64,000 bases of DNA, taken from the IMG/VR virus record IMGVR_UViG_3300008952_000013, positions 62,001 through 126,000 of that record; one strand, written 5' to 3'. Source of the stretch: a virus. Below, piece by piece: positions 38,301 through 45,600 of the stretch. A model generated the notes under the pieces. The model was not told where the DNA came from, did no database searches, and saw nothing but the letters and a program-made list of their open reading frames with translations. A program made the position numbers and the translations under genes. How positions within the stretch are numbered: position 1 is the stretch's first letter; the number at the start of each line of letters is the position of its first letter.

Positions 38301-39255
38301 ATCTGATGGTACTAACTTAAGCTACGCTGGTGGAAACTTAGGAATAGGTTATGCATCTCCAGGAGTTGTTCCTTCATCTTTTAGTATTAACACTAATCAA
38401 CATGTTCAAGCACAGGGTGGCTTTTATAGTTCAGGATTCTTCAAGCTTGATGCTTATAGTTTAGGGAATAATACTTTAGATGACATCAGTCATTACACTG
38501 AGGTATACACGCCATTAACACACAGCAATGGTGCTCAGTTCCTACATAATGTGGGTATAAAGACTACACCAAGCACTCAATATGATCTAAACATTGCAGG
38601 TGATTTGAACTGGAATGGTAAGTTATATCAAGGTGGAGAAGAGTATAAAGCTCTTCAAGCTGGTGATCAATTAGAACTGCAAGCAGAAGGTGTAGGTACT
38701 GGTGTTAACTACACAGTTCTTAATCTACAGAAGAACAAATTCCAGTTTGTGGATGACACAACTTCAGGTTTGTCTTATGCTAATGGGTCAGTAGATGCTG
38801 CAACTGTAGCTGCAATTACCATCACAGATCAAGCAATAGGTCTTGAAACAGATGGTCAAGTAATTGCATCAGATGTTATTGCTGGTAACCAGCAGTCAAC
38901 TTCAGACGAAAGACTGAAGCAAGACATCACTCAGATCACTAACGCAGTTGATAAAACCCTACAATTAACAGGAATCACATTCCAGTGGAATGTTGAAAAG
39001 ATCAACGAAGAAGGATTGAGAGTACCTGGTGTTGTTGAAGATCGAACAGAAGTGGGTCTGGTTGCACAACAAGTTGAACAAGTACTACCAGAAGTAGTAA
39101 CTGAAGTTCAATTTGGATATAGCAATGTTAATGAAGACACAGTCTATAAAACTATCAATTACGATAAGGTTGTGGCTCTATTGGTTGAAGCTATTAAAGA
39201 ACAGCAAGAACAGATTAATGACTTAAAGCAAGCTGTTGAAGATTTAAAAAAATAG
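23395..39255 (+). CDS. Giant beta-repeat tail fibre with S74 intramolecular chaperone, 5286 residues
   Basis: The ATG lies one base after the previous stop. The nearest GAGG is 12 bases upstream, so translational coupling is likely. Most of the chain is a ladder of about 20-residue beta repeats (TGDISGANITATG type), expected to form a trimeric beta stalk. Fibre lead-ins such as VGIGTSSPDSALEVVG recur. A module GTTTTIESSTLAIDDKNIVLG lies near residue 195, with a second version near residue 3020. Globular insertions interrupt the ladder: several look like jelly-roll/lectin sandwiches, entered by KDGTAIDLYNVWD and left by IALGASTYD...YTQTEAL. Two look propeller-like (residues about 700-1010 and 2690-2860), the second containing a YWTD-like segment. 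The last 117 residues are a Peptidase_S74 chaperone: Ser5170-Asp-Glu-Arg-Leu-Lys5175 matches the serine/lysine pair of the endosialidase chaperone, followed by VGLVAQQVEQVLPEVV and a terminal helix. Expected to trimerise the fibre and be cleaved off at Ser5170. Confidence 0.88.
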   Translation: MAKDIVIQPLLGKIDFQDDVGGSYATNSNFLIADDGTTTLSLNKNNGGAIPTIDSVANVALDIDGSLAITDKFIQNGVHRPYDSAFFGVLREEGSNGDKRAYYEGGMLGVGDFSSSAPIAALDVIGSIHASGDITSVNVNFTGELQDNGTKVELEKLDFFDKPSDTVTTTHNLQAADITATGAVIVQGNLTVEGTTTTIESSTLAIDDKNIVLGRSDDSTNDASAQGGGLTLSNDANGDKTIAWSATGSNHISAWEFSETVVVAGDVDFTGALKKNGVAIDFASESGVIWSEIPGEAIDLTSATQTAYGSSGQLELNSTQIKSGTSATDNISDLANITISGDFEITLTPNVAETMGSSAAVNFLFVSESLGVPTSGGGGVYPNFGTLVHIGHYPSENRSRIYNLATENWPVNSLSYRIIYTSSSRVLVVLDDGGNLIIQTTMPGTGGILFGVQGYNVDQHTNGLVATYSGFIGAASIDTATYTGDVSTTGNIKLGGDLLNSATGGNYVDERINVKNDGSDAYLAGKLSIGSSANATNNDNYDLSVLGSLNYGTLHADGNQIDYGTDFGQWSLSGSSLTTASGNNLGLGGAANASYKLKVTGDSHVTGSLYYGASATLIEDFIVTSKTSAINYLIKDGSDNLSYSDGDLTIDSTISADTVTASNIDFTSSLQKNGSALTLKSGDFGVWESAGASVSLPVPATQGIDISSFITSAGNTKVFGVTNSGFYFLANDNLYLYNFSTGSVSTIQQNLENTIDGDGATTTYGVNTHESIIKTVSSGDEYFAWSNRQTSKFYVYNITNGFTQLNDSTVNFSSLGLTNDVHIKQLIPDPSGTEWNDFALHSYSEDAIKHANKKWTINYSTDLIDDLIGLDSTGRLFYSTSSGSLAYVDVSSLSNDQVVNLDDLSPVTVTTLFSSYTDSNGRFQITSQIIESSGSPQTILTDTSDNFCHLYDLLTGDVVTDLIDGIFDVGNGLEPIGGSNYSFVAYNPSNDETAWMGNSKHVYTTGAIIGGQVIHSQASVAIGKTAPDYALDVVGDINIEGGKLYQDGAEVVTGTLATINFLQMIGDEAASTEFLYTDAPFQIGQRDASSSHATSATFTSGVLLEVDGHIEAANNILAAGAIFTNSITTGGLDTGSGNIVTTGQVAIGDGATTGTYGLEIQDGLNVKGGFYNNGGSALKVEALDFWVNSGDNSEKLSTRSATDNITKVGIGVADPTSALEVSGDINIVSGSLLIDGTALVVDPYFNVNEDGHLTLLAKDNGEDPNTGRSLSVGSTDTNSVPSATLDVTGDILASGDITFNGNLKNGNNTLTIAALDYWTEGSGNLTRGSGDVIISSGDLSVSGNVDIGAGGQFLRDGTPIDFNAEGGSLWTLGTNNDLTSGASKVGIGTGSTTPLSEQLEVDGNIKFTGDLKQVVDGVTTTVDLLNVWSSSGETFTYNLLTGDNSTVFEAYSSATDPSYSANVITHSGTLQIQSILPVTEMSLDYRVTQSIQGTHLGYKWRVNVIENGVVDAQNSFYLNISSHTVSPEIFTRLDFVSTVNGVGGYSEHPGSSPYLNDSAVFNYDGAGNFTFGKSSSQVTKSIPEWAGKTLQIIFDGSSNLSSGGVNCGAKQLTFDSGTLVVTTGALTATFEGSVSAEGGLTIGGDISGAGITGTGLTLGAGNITTTGTIGSGAITSSGLLSGVGAELGGGNITNAGTISSGQITSTGSLSGTSLSLADGGITNTGAIIGATTIVASSSIEGGSLDISGVAEVGSLTTTGSIAGGALSGTGLTLTNGNISDVTNITAGGFVKATGALEGATLALTNASIVSDGSITATSLDLNDGGIVDAGAISGSSLALGSGSIGSGAITSTGTVQGTSLVASAGGVQATGNIISSAGNVEGVDVTASGTLGGSILNVDTINLSGAFSQNNQVIDFTHVWNTEIVDAAGASGGVQSESFDLDEHFIDIEEPNHMGVIKYGESTTTYVQRVNAGTQNTHDNFTVKSGIFMSELDTTVTILQVGQMNTNPVITFTGSIYIYDSLTDEVIGRVESGRYSSSTSGGHYQWWANVWTYDGGVETEHVHADTGSSFAEGIGFVVVSETGAITLGNYTHISPDLIGKSFCIRLSIHDKAWRYTFGGSRTYKGATVTQIRADKSVVIDGSLTVGDTASQTYGFGTDGTLNISTLKVDNTSVDLSSITGDSTASQENINYWEIDGGAISYYDGDVSIGGTDPADSTLKSRSLTVTNDLGVTNKATVGSLNVPVGGTPTDITFGESDLSKANINYWTDDSSTLSTPRNIDVSGNATVDGNLVLEGAGNIDFNHADNSYEIRVTPHATAPVFEIWSDIDSGYLLRSGNGQDVVINRNLDATDIAASGALSGATLSVNGTAITFDVPNDEVNQANLNYLTLSGSDLTYTGGSLGIGTSSPDSALEVVGDIELSGSFKRSGAVLELENHWGTSPQGSGLPIDSNVFLPGGDLGQTEGNGNFLVNGLGNDASTLLWLRTGTNQYVLYTVNNQGQASTNGGVLTFQNTPNLIDATEYIRHDGGTNAYTRSDFYPGGLGNFVFMLDNTNRTIQTHFIGWLPRIDTQPHLESQLSIGPTNSGLRQWRAFLDGAHASNDSSRSLTTSQSNSDWNRIEAASAYHRVYLSNNNTAGEGSDSGVYSWKINPKQHGDLSSAASMYSQNAVLFPWQNVTESYADADSTFDYDTDGSVVQVVQLNNIVNTLYDGMDEGDKASVKILDMAFDDTNDIAVFLTNKGLFKADINPSTGLLSNEQSFLLFSAITGVNTNSGVVGDPFADTRISIDPSKREVYWADRNAKAIFRAGYSSEDNNSYDIVHQWTNSDSWNDTHLISGDLIVLDTDTDYKTSYITGMTSIVGGAPHVYYADTVSIGKTSKPDSTLDVDGSATIKNSITSTLGNITATAGGLVGQSLTVGGDSVTFENSTVNKVNYNYLVDASTKYTLNNPLEITGALTGVTDLTIGGAISGATNVTASGTLSVGGAALGSNALAVTGDVHISGDISATNATFTDINIAGISTTIETSDLDVTDNVIRVASGVTDTLVNNTGILFGGNASDAVGSGELESLLYLTSTSGFNLSTDLVVSGALSANSLDLNDGGITSAGAIADATSITATGAISGAKGTFTAVDATSGLIETLGNIEGADITASGALSAASLSVTGLDFSKMDLWTLDGGGNLTRATGNVEIGGGNLIVDGNITAATASTISAGSATLTINNITLGENITKDGTPIDLYNVWDTVSAPAEVPLDLTALSDNIYNSAITVTSTTIVSNASANDGNWYVSGVFNEDFTITFTATGDTVPATGWGPRIAFANGGLSSFVDHNGYLDLSTDFNAGFLFNHQTGSNPNDTTIPIYFFSSSAVAELEDSDTITLSFVASTNVVSLLDNENNVVFSGTLANGDGSFKFAVQMTEEDHFINYSGTTVNPNAGSIATFTNKVALGASSYSASYTGAIDDSSGSYSAILNVTADEDSGDYFRVSDDGDVYFSGDLIKDGTVLDLTAVSGDVALNQAQINYWTLGGSSSLTYNAGAINTNQALTAGSISTGGTLGVTGKATVGSLNVGGSDITFTETVIDKPTLNYWSDDETTLSTTRSASVTGSLSSASLTVTNAIGAASMTLSGAANVQSLTATGNITGQTIDSNGAITGTGLTVGSGGVTINSGGDLSVAGDITSVTGITATGNIGAVGITASADIGADNIVATGDVTGANLITGGNLTATGNISGANLTIANVNVIGELSKNGVVQNLSHTWGIDPAYPIADITTLSDTTYDSSYWSVTSTTTGTSLSYLQANNPNGNAGAAYLNNVYTYMPGGSDFDITISRPLNTNGDPVTLSMGFGVPLDITSNDFFHYSSGMVDGSKYGVGALTWAGSNGHFSWRSWGNTNTFSDISFYMDDASNSVLRIKYDLSDNKVQFIDATTGTVIQEYNSPPGMGNSTNGWALSLWVNASGDNPITLDLGGLMADAESDGLNTATYTGNAVLTNDLTANNISGVDITGTGALAIGSTGQLSVDATGAIVSVGAITSSGLISTTNGITATGDIAGANVNIATGGELTVGGSAISLEPNVWDKVSDIAVYSDNVALGATSYDSGYTQTEALSVTGNTKIDGNLEFTGSLVDGSGATVDTTSTFVEVIEEGSVFLPVGKKLGVGKAYTEGAEATAGFDTSNILEITGEAAISGDFKVGSLVDDSETIKLSADGAITATSFTSSGAITTTGDISGANITASGNVTGVVDLTASGDITASSGTLGINNITLGGDITKDGTAIDLFNTWDKIIVPAFEDYPNTGGDDGFFTDDNYPDSSFTVSIISTDPNQWSIYRGSGPANVGAWHTSSLDSGIEFEFRMNNECRYALVLDGDDVADASIFRHEDHIFGFRVEGDEWSDHEVNIHSYGTLVLNAHKPAIGNDEYERLKYKLTYDYVTGDASLHESIDNGAYSLLHTQAIGSGLNLKVAGTSTKSYAYTYIDKLQKIIVGGGTTIAHIDEGKIAIGASTYDAASYTQTETLAVTGAITSTGSITGGSLVSGGDVTIAAGSNLIVGSSAIDFSLLDNSIDQINHWVKTGTDYILGSVSSTVNAGINLDSLGDVHALEINGSLKASGDIVTDADLEVVHISATGDMGIGGDVVSSTGNIAATAGNVTAGGYITATGDVTGANLTTTGDLTVDNVVLGGNITKDGTAIDLYNVWDKLVVPETEDISASNVIVYKDGSEVSGLTHNFTPTVGNTIGIGTSVSNGKPVFDNQSFSLTIDANISADDWYNINITTESTVGNQSQGLWIGGWGDSAGNKITISWNHLDSSTGDITTAHNGSDGVITLSWNNDTGVMTFDFVHDSDSSKDVNFVFDDNPVQSGAVLGVSFAGGTHVGMSTTIDSITYGGSFTNPNSGEIATHADKIALGDKTPGAYDAGYTQDEALKVTGDANISGITTLGNNLRLEGNDLVIDGDIVNTSGVKLVDSDNAATGGVNPADINYLSSDGTNLSYAGGNLGIGYASPGVVPSSFSINTNQHVQAQGGFYSSGFFKLDAYSLGNNTLDDISHYTEVYTPLTHSNGAQFLHNVGIKTTPSTQYDLNIAGDLNWNGKLYQGGEEYKALQAGDQLELQAEGVGTGVNYTVLNLQKNKFQFVDDTTSGLSYANGSVDAATVAAITITDQAIGLETDGQVIASDVIAGNQQSTSDERLKQDITQITNAVDKTLQLTGITFQWNVEKINEEGLRVPGVVEDRTEVGLVAQQVEQVLPEVVTEVQFGYSNVNEDTVYKTINYDKVVALLVEAIKEQQEQINDLKQAVEDLKK
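28300..29130 (+). repeat. Uninterrupted beta-ladder peptide repeats
   Basis: Residues about 1635-1912 of the 5286-residue fibre are the longest pure stretch of its repeat. Units of about 17-24 residues alternate GxI, GAI, STG and GTSL elements (for example ITSTGSLSGTSLSLADGG). The low-complexity G/T/S/A/I/V composition and regular hydrophobic spacing fit a triple-stranded beta stalk. The DNA copies are diverged, so this is an old repeat maintained at protein level. Confidence 0.75.
38902..39252 (+). other. Peptidase_S74 chaperone domain (first copy)
   Basis: This codes for the C-terminal 117 residues of the 5286-residue fibre. SDERLK gives Ser5170 and Lys5175, spaced five residues as in the endosialidase self-cleaving chaperone. 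GLVAQQVEQVLPEVV and the closing charged helix (EQQEQINDLKQAVEDLKK) are typical of the family. Inference from the family: this domain drives trimer folding of the stalk and is then released. Confidence 0.88.
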
Positions 39256-39256
39256 C

Positions 39257-39285
39257 TTGACAATAAACTAGTAAAGTTATAAAAT
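39257..39285 (+). promoter_or_regulatory. Sigma70-type promoter for the 97-residue gene
   Basis: A perfect -35 hexamer TTGACA (39257-39262) is followed by a 17-base spacer and TAAAAT (39280-39285), one mismatch from the -10 consensus. It starts one base after the stop codon of the giant fibre gene. Transcription would begin near 39291-39293, leaving a leader of about 35 bases that carries GGAG (39310-39313) and AGGA (39319-39322) before the ATG at 39328. Confidence 0.75.
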
Positions 39286-39327
39286 ACATCTATAACTTTT
39301 AGAAAAAAAGGAGTCTATAGGATAACT

Positions 39328-39621
39328 ATGGCAGACGAAAATGGTACGATGAAGTTGGAAGACCAAGAATTCATGCGAATTCAAGTCCTCACTGAAGCAG
39401 TAAATAAGGCTAGAACAAAGTTGGAAGCTCAACGTTCTGTACTAATTGAGCATGATGAGAACTTCAAAGAGTATTTTGATCAGTTAATTACAAGTAAAGG
39501 TGGAGATCCTGAGAACAGGTATCAACTGAATCCACAGACTTTAGAGTTAACTTTGGTTCCAGATCCAGAAGCAGCAGAAGCTCCAAGTCCACTTGCTCAA
39601 GGTGATGCAGAGTCAGTATAA
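39328..39621 (+). CDS. Small acidic coiled-coil protein, 97 residues, function unknown
   Basis: I do not recognise this protein. Residues about 8-55 form one long amphipathic, charged helix (LEDQEFMRIQVLTEAVNKAR onward), probably a coiled coil. A short segment with YQLNPQTLELTLVPDP follows, then an acidic, Ala/Pro-rich tail. It has no cysteine, signal peptide or membrane segment. AGGA sits five bases before the ATG, with a second purine-rich GGAG further up. The gene has its own near-consensus promoter and is closed by a strong terminator, so it is probably made in larger amount than the giant fibres on either side. Helix-then-short-strand proteins of this size occur among unassigned genes of marine phages. 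Possibilities are a fibre folding helper, a decoration protein or a scaffold; the sequence does not decide. Confidence 0.8.
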   Translation: MADENGTMKLEDQEFMRIQVLTEAVNKARTKLEAQRSVLIEHDENFKEYFDQLITSKGGDPENRYQLNPQTLELTLVPDPEAAEAPSPLAQGDAESV

Positions 39622-39624
39622 TTA

Positions 39625-39642
39625 AGCCAAGTCCTTTTGGCT
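39625..39642 (+). other. Short stem-loop after the 97-residue gene
   Basis: AGCCAA (39625-39630) pairs with TTGGCT (39637-39642) around a six-base loop, starting four bases after the stop codon. It has no U tract of its own. It may help protect the 3' end of the short transcript or assist the terminator immediately downstream. Confidence 0.4.
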
Positions 39643-39652
39643 AATACTTAAG

Positions 39653-39690
39653 AGACAGTCCAAAGTTGACTTTGGGCTGTCTTTTTTTTT
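39653..39690 (+). terminator. Strong intrinsic terminator
   Basis: AGACAGTCCAAAG (39653-39665) pairs with CTTTGGGCTGTCT (39670-39682) around the tetraloop TTGA. The 13-bp stem contains a single U-G wobble and is followed by an unbroken run of T to 39690. It ends only nine bases before the next ATG, so transcription of the 4911-residue gene must come from read-through or from a promoter I cannot see. Confidence 0.9.
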
Positions 39691-39699
39691 GGGGTTAAA

Positions 39700-42600
39700 A
39701 TGAATAACAATAGAAATAAAAATACTTCTACTAGAAATCATCAAGAGAGTCATGTTCCATCATCTTCATCTAACCACCAAAAGATTGCACAAAGTGACTA
39801 TAATCATTTACCTATAGTTAGCCCTCAAAATAGATATGGATTGATGGATTGGGATTTGTTGAAATCAGATCCATTGTTATATGGTAAGGGTGTTTTATAT
39901 GGAAGGATGATTATAGCTGGTTCTTATTTGGGCAATAGAAAATATACAGCAACTATTGAACAGATTCATGATAGGGTAGTTCAGACAATTACTCCAATAA
40001 GTGCAGAAGAGTTTGTAGATGAGGATGGAAACCCTAAACTTACACCACTAACAGAAGAACAGTATGAATCTGCAGTAGAGGAGGGTTTAGCTCCTCAAGG
40101 TTGGGAAGCAAATCAACAATTTGTTGATTCTACTCAATGCATTATAAGGTTTGATGATTTTAAAATTTCTTATAACGATAGAAGAAGTAAGAAAAATAAA
40201 CCAGAAGTAGATTATTATTATATAGTTTGGGATGCTGATGAAAGCGTAGAATGGTCAATGGTTCACCAGATTGGTGCAGCATTGTTTTCCAATATATCTG
40301 CTGATTTTGAGGCTTGGTTAGCCTCTGATCCTATTATATTTAGAGATATAGATTCTGAAGAATTTACTGCAGATACTACTAGTCTTTGGTCAACTTCTAT
40401 GACCTATGAAGAATGGTTAGATAAATTTTTAGCTAGAAATGAGGCTAAACCTAGTGATCAATTTTTAGCTTGGGTTCAAAATGGATTTAATGTTACTGTT
40501 GCTAATAGTATTTTAAATGGAGAAGGTTTAGCCTCATTAGGAGATATTGATAATTTATTTGGAGAAGGGGTATCAAAGAAATATAGGATAGAGAATTATC
40601 GTGACTATGGTGATAAAAACAGAAGAGATGCCATACAAAATAAAGAAGGTAACTCTAGTATAAATGATAGATATGGACAATATTATGTATTAAAAAATAT
40701 AGATGTTACAGACATTGTTGAAGGAAAGGAAACTACAATAGTTTCTGATGTTACCAAGATAGAAATAGAAGAAGATGGTCAAACAATAAAGCCATTTTTT
40801 AATCAACAATTTGATGAATCTTCAGGCAAGCATTATTTTAGTTATTTAAATGACAATAATTTCCAGTTAAAATCTACAGACTTTGGCCCTCATACTTATA
40901 ACGTGGAGTATTATGGGGATTATATAGCATACAATACTCAAGAAAATTTAGATGCTTATAATGCTTGGATAATCGAAAACTCAGAAGAACATAATAGTGA
41001 TCCCACTAAAGTGTTTGAAGCTTTGGGGTTTACTAATTCAGATGATTCTTTTAGAACAGAACCACCAATAGTAGCTAGTGGTTTTTTTGAAGATGATTAT
41101 GCACATTTTGTGGACAATTATGAAATCCAACAAGCATATATGAATTCTTTTGGAAAAAGTTGGTTTGATCTTCTTAGTTCTGATAAAGATTTAGCTTCAA
41201 GTGTTGAAAGAGTAGAAAGATATAGTGATTACTTAGCAAAAAGAGGATTGGATGATACTGAATTAAATAAATTGGGATATCAGGCTGATTATTTTGAAGC
41301 TTATGAGAAATCCACAGGGCAAAGAGCTTTTAATTTAGATAAGAACTTACCTGATGATCAACAGCCTGATGAAGAAACAGATAGAGTTTATGCTAATTTA
41401 ATTCATGGTACTTTCCCATTAGAGTTAAGTAACAATAAGACTTTTACAGGAACAGTTAGTATTATTGCTCCAGATATATTTTATGATTATAGGAATAGAT
41501 ATTTGGAGTTTTTAGATGTAGATAATTTTGGTTTTCAATCTATAGTAGATAATAAAGAGTTACAGTATAAGTATAAAGATGAGTTTTACTCTAATTTATC
41601 AAGCAGAAGATTAGAAATAATAGATAAGTCTGATGAATTTTCTCCTACAACATATGGTGATTGGGGAGAAAGATCTCAACTATACCCTGGGTATTTAAAA
41701 CTTCAGAGAAATAGAGGACATTATAGGGTATATAGTGATGTTTTCAAAAATTACGTAAATAGCTTTGTAGATAGTGGTAGATTTCCTTCTTTTGAGGATG
41801 TAATAGGTCAATTAGTAGATGAAACAAATCTCATAACGAATGCAGATTATGCAATTTGGGATTTTGAAAGGCAATCTAAAAGAAATGAACTTTATAGTGA
41901 GGCTTCAGACCCTAGTAATACATATCATAGTGAGTATTCAGACTATCAAAACGATTTAGATGATTGGAATAATAATGGTCAAGTTGGTGATGAACCAATA
42001 GATCCATTTATTGGTCTAGCTAATAGTTTCTTGGAATCTTCAGGTGTTGTAAGTATACATGGATCAAGATTACAAGGTATTCCTTCAGAAGATATAAGAT
42101 TTGGAGATGGAAATATATATAGTGAGCCAGATCAAGAAATACCAGAATATTCAACTAACCCAATTTGGACACAATGGGATGGATACAGTGCTGAAAAAAA
42201 ACAAGAAACTACTCTAGAGTGGGATCAATGGGTAGTAGATCATGAAGCATGGGTTGAATTAGGATCTACTCAAGAACCAGAACCTGAAGAACCATCAGGA
42301 AAATATAAATATCCAGAACCTTATAAAACTGTTGTAAATAAAATGAGAGTGGAAAACACTCTACAGTTTAGAGAGAAAATAGCTGATTCATTAGAGAAAG
42401 TTTTTGAGAGAGATATAGATTATACAGTAGATCCTTTGAGTAGTGAGACTGTTAGTGTAGATTTAGGGTTCTTAGTTGATAAGGGAATAGTTCCTAGTGA
42501 AGAAGAATATTTAGAAAAATATAAAACCAACTATAAGCTAACTGCTACTAAATCTTTTTATTATATTGGTGGAAATGGAGAAAAAATATATTATCAAGAG

Positions 42601-45600
42601 GAAGATAGAGATAATACAGATCTTATAAAGCCAAAAGAAGAACTTATTAAGCATAATAGTAAAAGAAGAAGTTATTTCAAACAAAATGGATCTCCTGTAA
42701 CTAAAAAAGATTTTACTAATATAGGATCATCACTTGAGGAAATAAGCTTTGATTTTCATATTACTAGCGATTTTAAGAGGTGGTATAAATTTAACCAATT
42801 TAAGGGTTTTACTGCCTATGAAATGCTTTATAATTGTTTAAATCCACTGTACTCTACTGCAGATGGGCAATCTTATAGAACAGAAAAACTTTTACATCTA
42901 GATTGGAATGGTGCGTATGGTACTTTAGAGAATAAAGTAACAAAAATATCTTGGGAAAAAGATTTAGCTAATAATCAAACATCATTGAATTGGAACAATT
43001 TAAACTTAAGTGGATATAGTCTTTTTGATCCTACTGATGTTTATAGTGGTAAGTTAATAGAAATGTTGATTTATCAAGCATTAGTTAATAAAAAACCATT
43101 TGTTTATGAATATTATATAGAAGTTGATAATTGGTATTTATTGCCAGATTTAACTGATGAATCAAAAAAAGCTTATGATGAGGAATATTCTTATAAAGGC
43201 ACTCCCTATGAATTGATACCAGATCAAGAAGATGAATCTGATGTTTTCTTTTCAGAATTGTCAAGTGATAAGATTTATTTTTCAGTTAAAATGAAAGATG
43301 AAGATGGTTATTATTCTTCTTTATCTAGTAATTTCACTTCATTAGATAGAGGTAGATTAACATTACATCAAGGATTAATAGGTGCTAATAATGCTGGTAT
43401 TTTAGAAGTAGATGACTTTAAACCATTATTTACTGCTGTTGTTTCTGGATCTTCTTTTAACATTAAAGAGTATACACCTTTAGCCAAGTATAGAAACATA
43501 AGTGGAGTATTAATAGATGAAGAGGTTTCTATTTTTCATCCAGAAGTAAAGGCTGATCAGCAATATCAAACTTATCAAAAGGGAACACAAAGTTTTTTAG
43601 ATTTAACTAGCAAGCATATTTCAATTAAATCAGATGATTGGCAAGTGGATGTTTCAGAAAAAGAAGTGGAGAATGGAGAATCCACTTATTTACAGAACAA
43701 AGAAGAAAAAGGGTTTTTTGCTTCTCAAGATGGGATCAATATTCATAAAACTTTTTCAATAATAGAACCAGAATATTATGTTTATAACGATCAAGGAATT
43801 TTAGAAGAGGAAGTTCCAGAAACTTCAACAGAAAAAGAATTCAGTATAAACTTATCCCATAGTACTTTAACAATAGATAATCCCTATCAAAGTAAAAACT
43901 CACCCAATACTATTCTAGATAGTGACAAATTAGAGTTAAGATCAGATGCAGGTGGTATTACATTATCATTAAATTCTAATGTTGACAATGGATCATCTTT
44001 ATCAGATAGGCCATCTATTATAATTGAAGATGATAGTTATAATTATTTTATTTTAACTAATGATGGTGTAGTGAATGTAAGTGGTGATTATAAAGATTTT
44101 TCATCACATAAGTTTGGAAAAACATTAGAAATCTATGCACCAACAGTTTCTATGGATACTGGTTGGTTATCAATAAATAGCGATGGGCGTTATGATTACA
44201 CTAGTGTTATTACACACAGTTATTTAGGTCATGATCAAATTTTAATAAATGAGTTTAATTATTCTAATTTATTAACCCCTAGTTCTATTGTTTTAACGAA
44301 TAAGCATTCTATTCTTGATGATAATGTAAGGTTAGATCCATCAACAGGTAATGAGTTATTTAATATAAGAGAAGAAGAAGATGATTCGACAAAAACTTAT
44401 TCTTTAGCAATACCATTTGGTTCATTTGGTCAAATGTACTATATTGAAAATATTGATGTTGATACTAGATATGGTGATTTTCAAACTCATTTAGCACTTA
44501 AAAATTATAATCCTGCTTTATTTGGTAGTCCAGTTGTAGACATAGATGATCCTTATAGTTTTGCAACTCCCCCTAATCAAGAACAATCAGCTAATATATC
44601 AACATGGTTCAGTTTAAAAAATTGGATTATAAGCAGACCTTATCTTTCGCAATATTCATTAACAAAAGAAGATTTACTTAAATTTAAAAGATTTACAAAT
44701 GACGATAATTTTGACTTTCCAAATGGAGAAGAAGAAAATTACTTACACTTTATAACACCACATTATGTTGATTTTATAGAAACTCCTGATTTTCACTCTT
44801 ATGCTAGTGAGTTAACATTAAAGCCAAATTATTTGTCTATTTCACATGTTAATGAAGGAGCTATGTTTAGACATGGATTAATGGCTTTATCTGAAAACGA
44901 CAGACTGGAACTCTACCCTAAAGCATTTGCACAGGTTACTAAAGATAACATTACAATAAAAAATAAGGATGAAGAAAAATTGATCTTAGAAGCTAATTTA
45001 GTCGCTGGTGAAAATTCAAGTGGCAAGTTTGTTTTAAATACAAATAATGGATTAGTTCTTTTTGATAACCTAACAGATGATAATGACGAAGTTTCTGACT
45101 TTGAAGATTTAATTTCAAAAAGTAAATCAACATTAACAACTAGTGGTGTTTCTTTTATAGATAATTTATCTTCAGACCCCAAATTTGAAGAACTTGCTGA
45201 ACCTGGTGATGAATGGGGTTATGAAGTCTCTTTAGGTAGATTAAGTGGTTTACGATTAACCTCTAATATTTTATTAGAAAGCGAAAGTGAAGATCCTAAT
45301 AGTGAAGATTCTAAAATTGTTGGATCTTACACTACCTCTATAAAACCAAAAGAAGCAACCTTTGGGGGTAATGTAGAAGTAAAGAATGATTTATTAATTC
45401 AAGGTGATTTTTTAGTTACAGGAGAATCCTCAATAATTGAGACAAGTATACTGTCCATCGAAGATCCATTAATTCATTTAGCAAGAGGAAATGAAGGGCT
45501 AAATATAATGGACTTAGGGATTTATGGGGATTATTTTGATGCTTCAGATCAAATAGTAAATCCAGAATATGAGAATTATCAAAATAATCTTGGAAACACT

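Noticed and set aside
39666-39701. A promoter for the 4911-residue gene at TTGACT ... TAAAAT
   Set aside because: The spacer would be 24 bases and the -35 lies inside the terminator stem; it does not fit a sigma70 promoter.
43982-43987. Isolated TTGACA hexamers inside giant genes (also near 49700 and 60055)
   Set aside because: None has an acceptable -10 element at 16-18 bases, so they are treated as chance matches in A+T-rich coding sequence.
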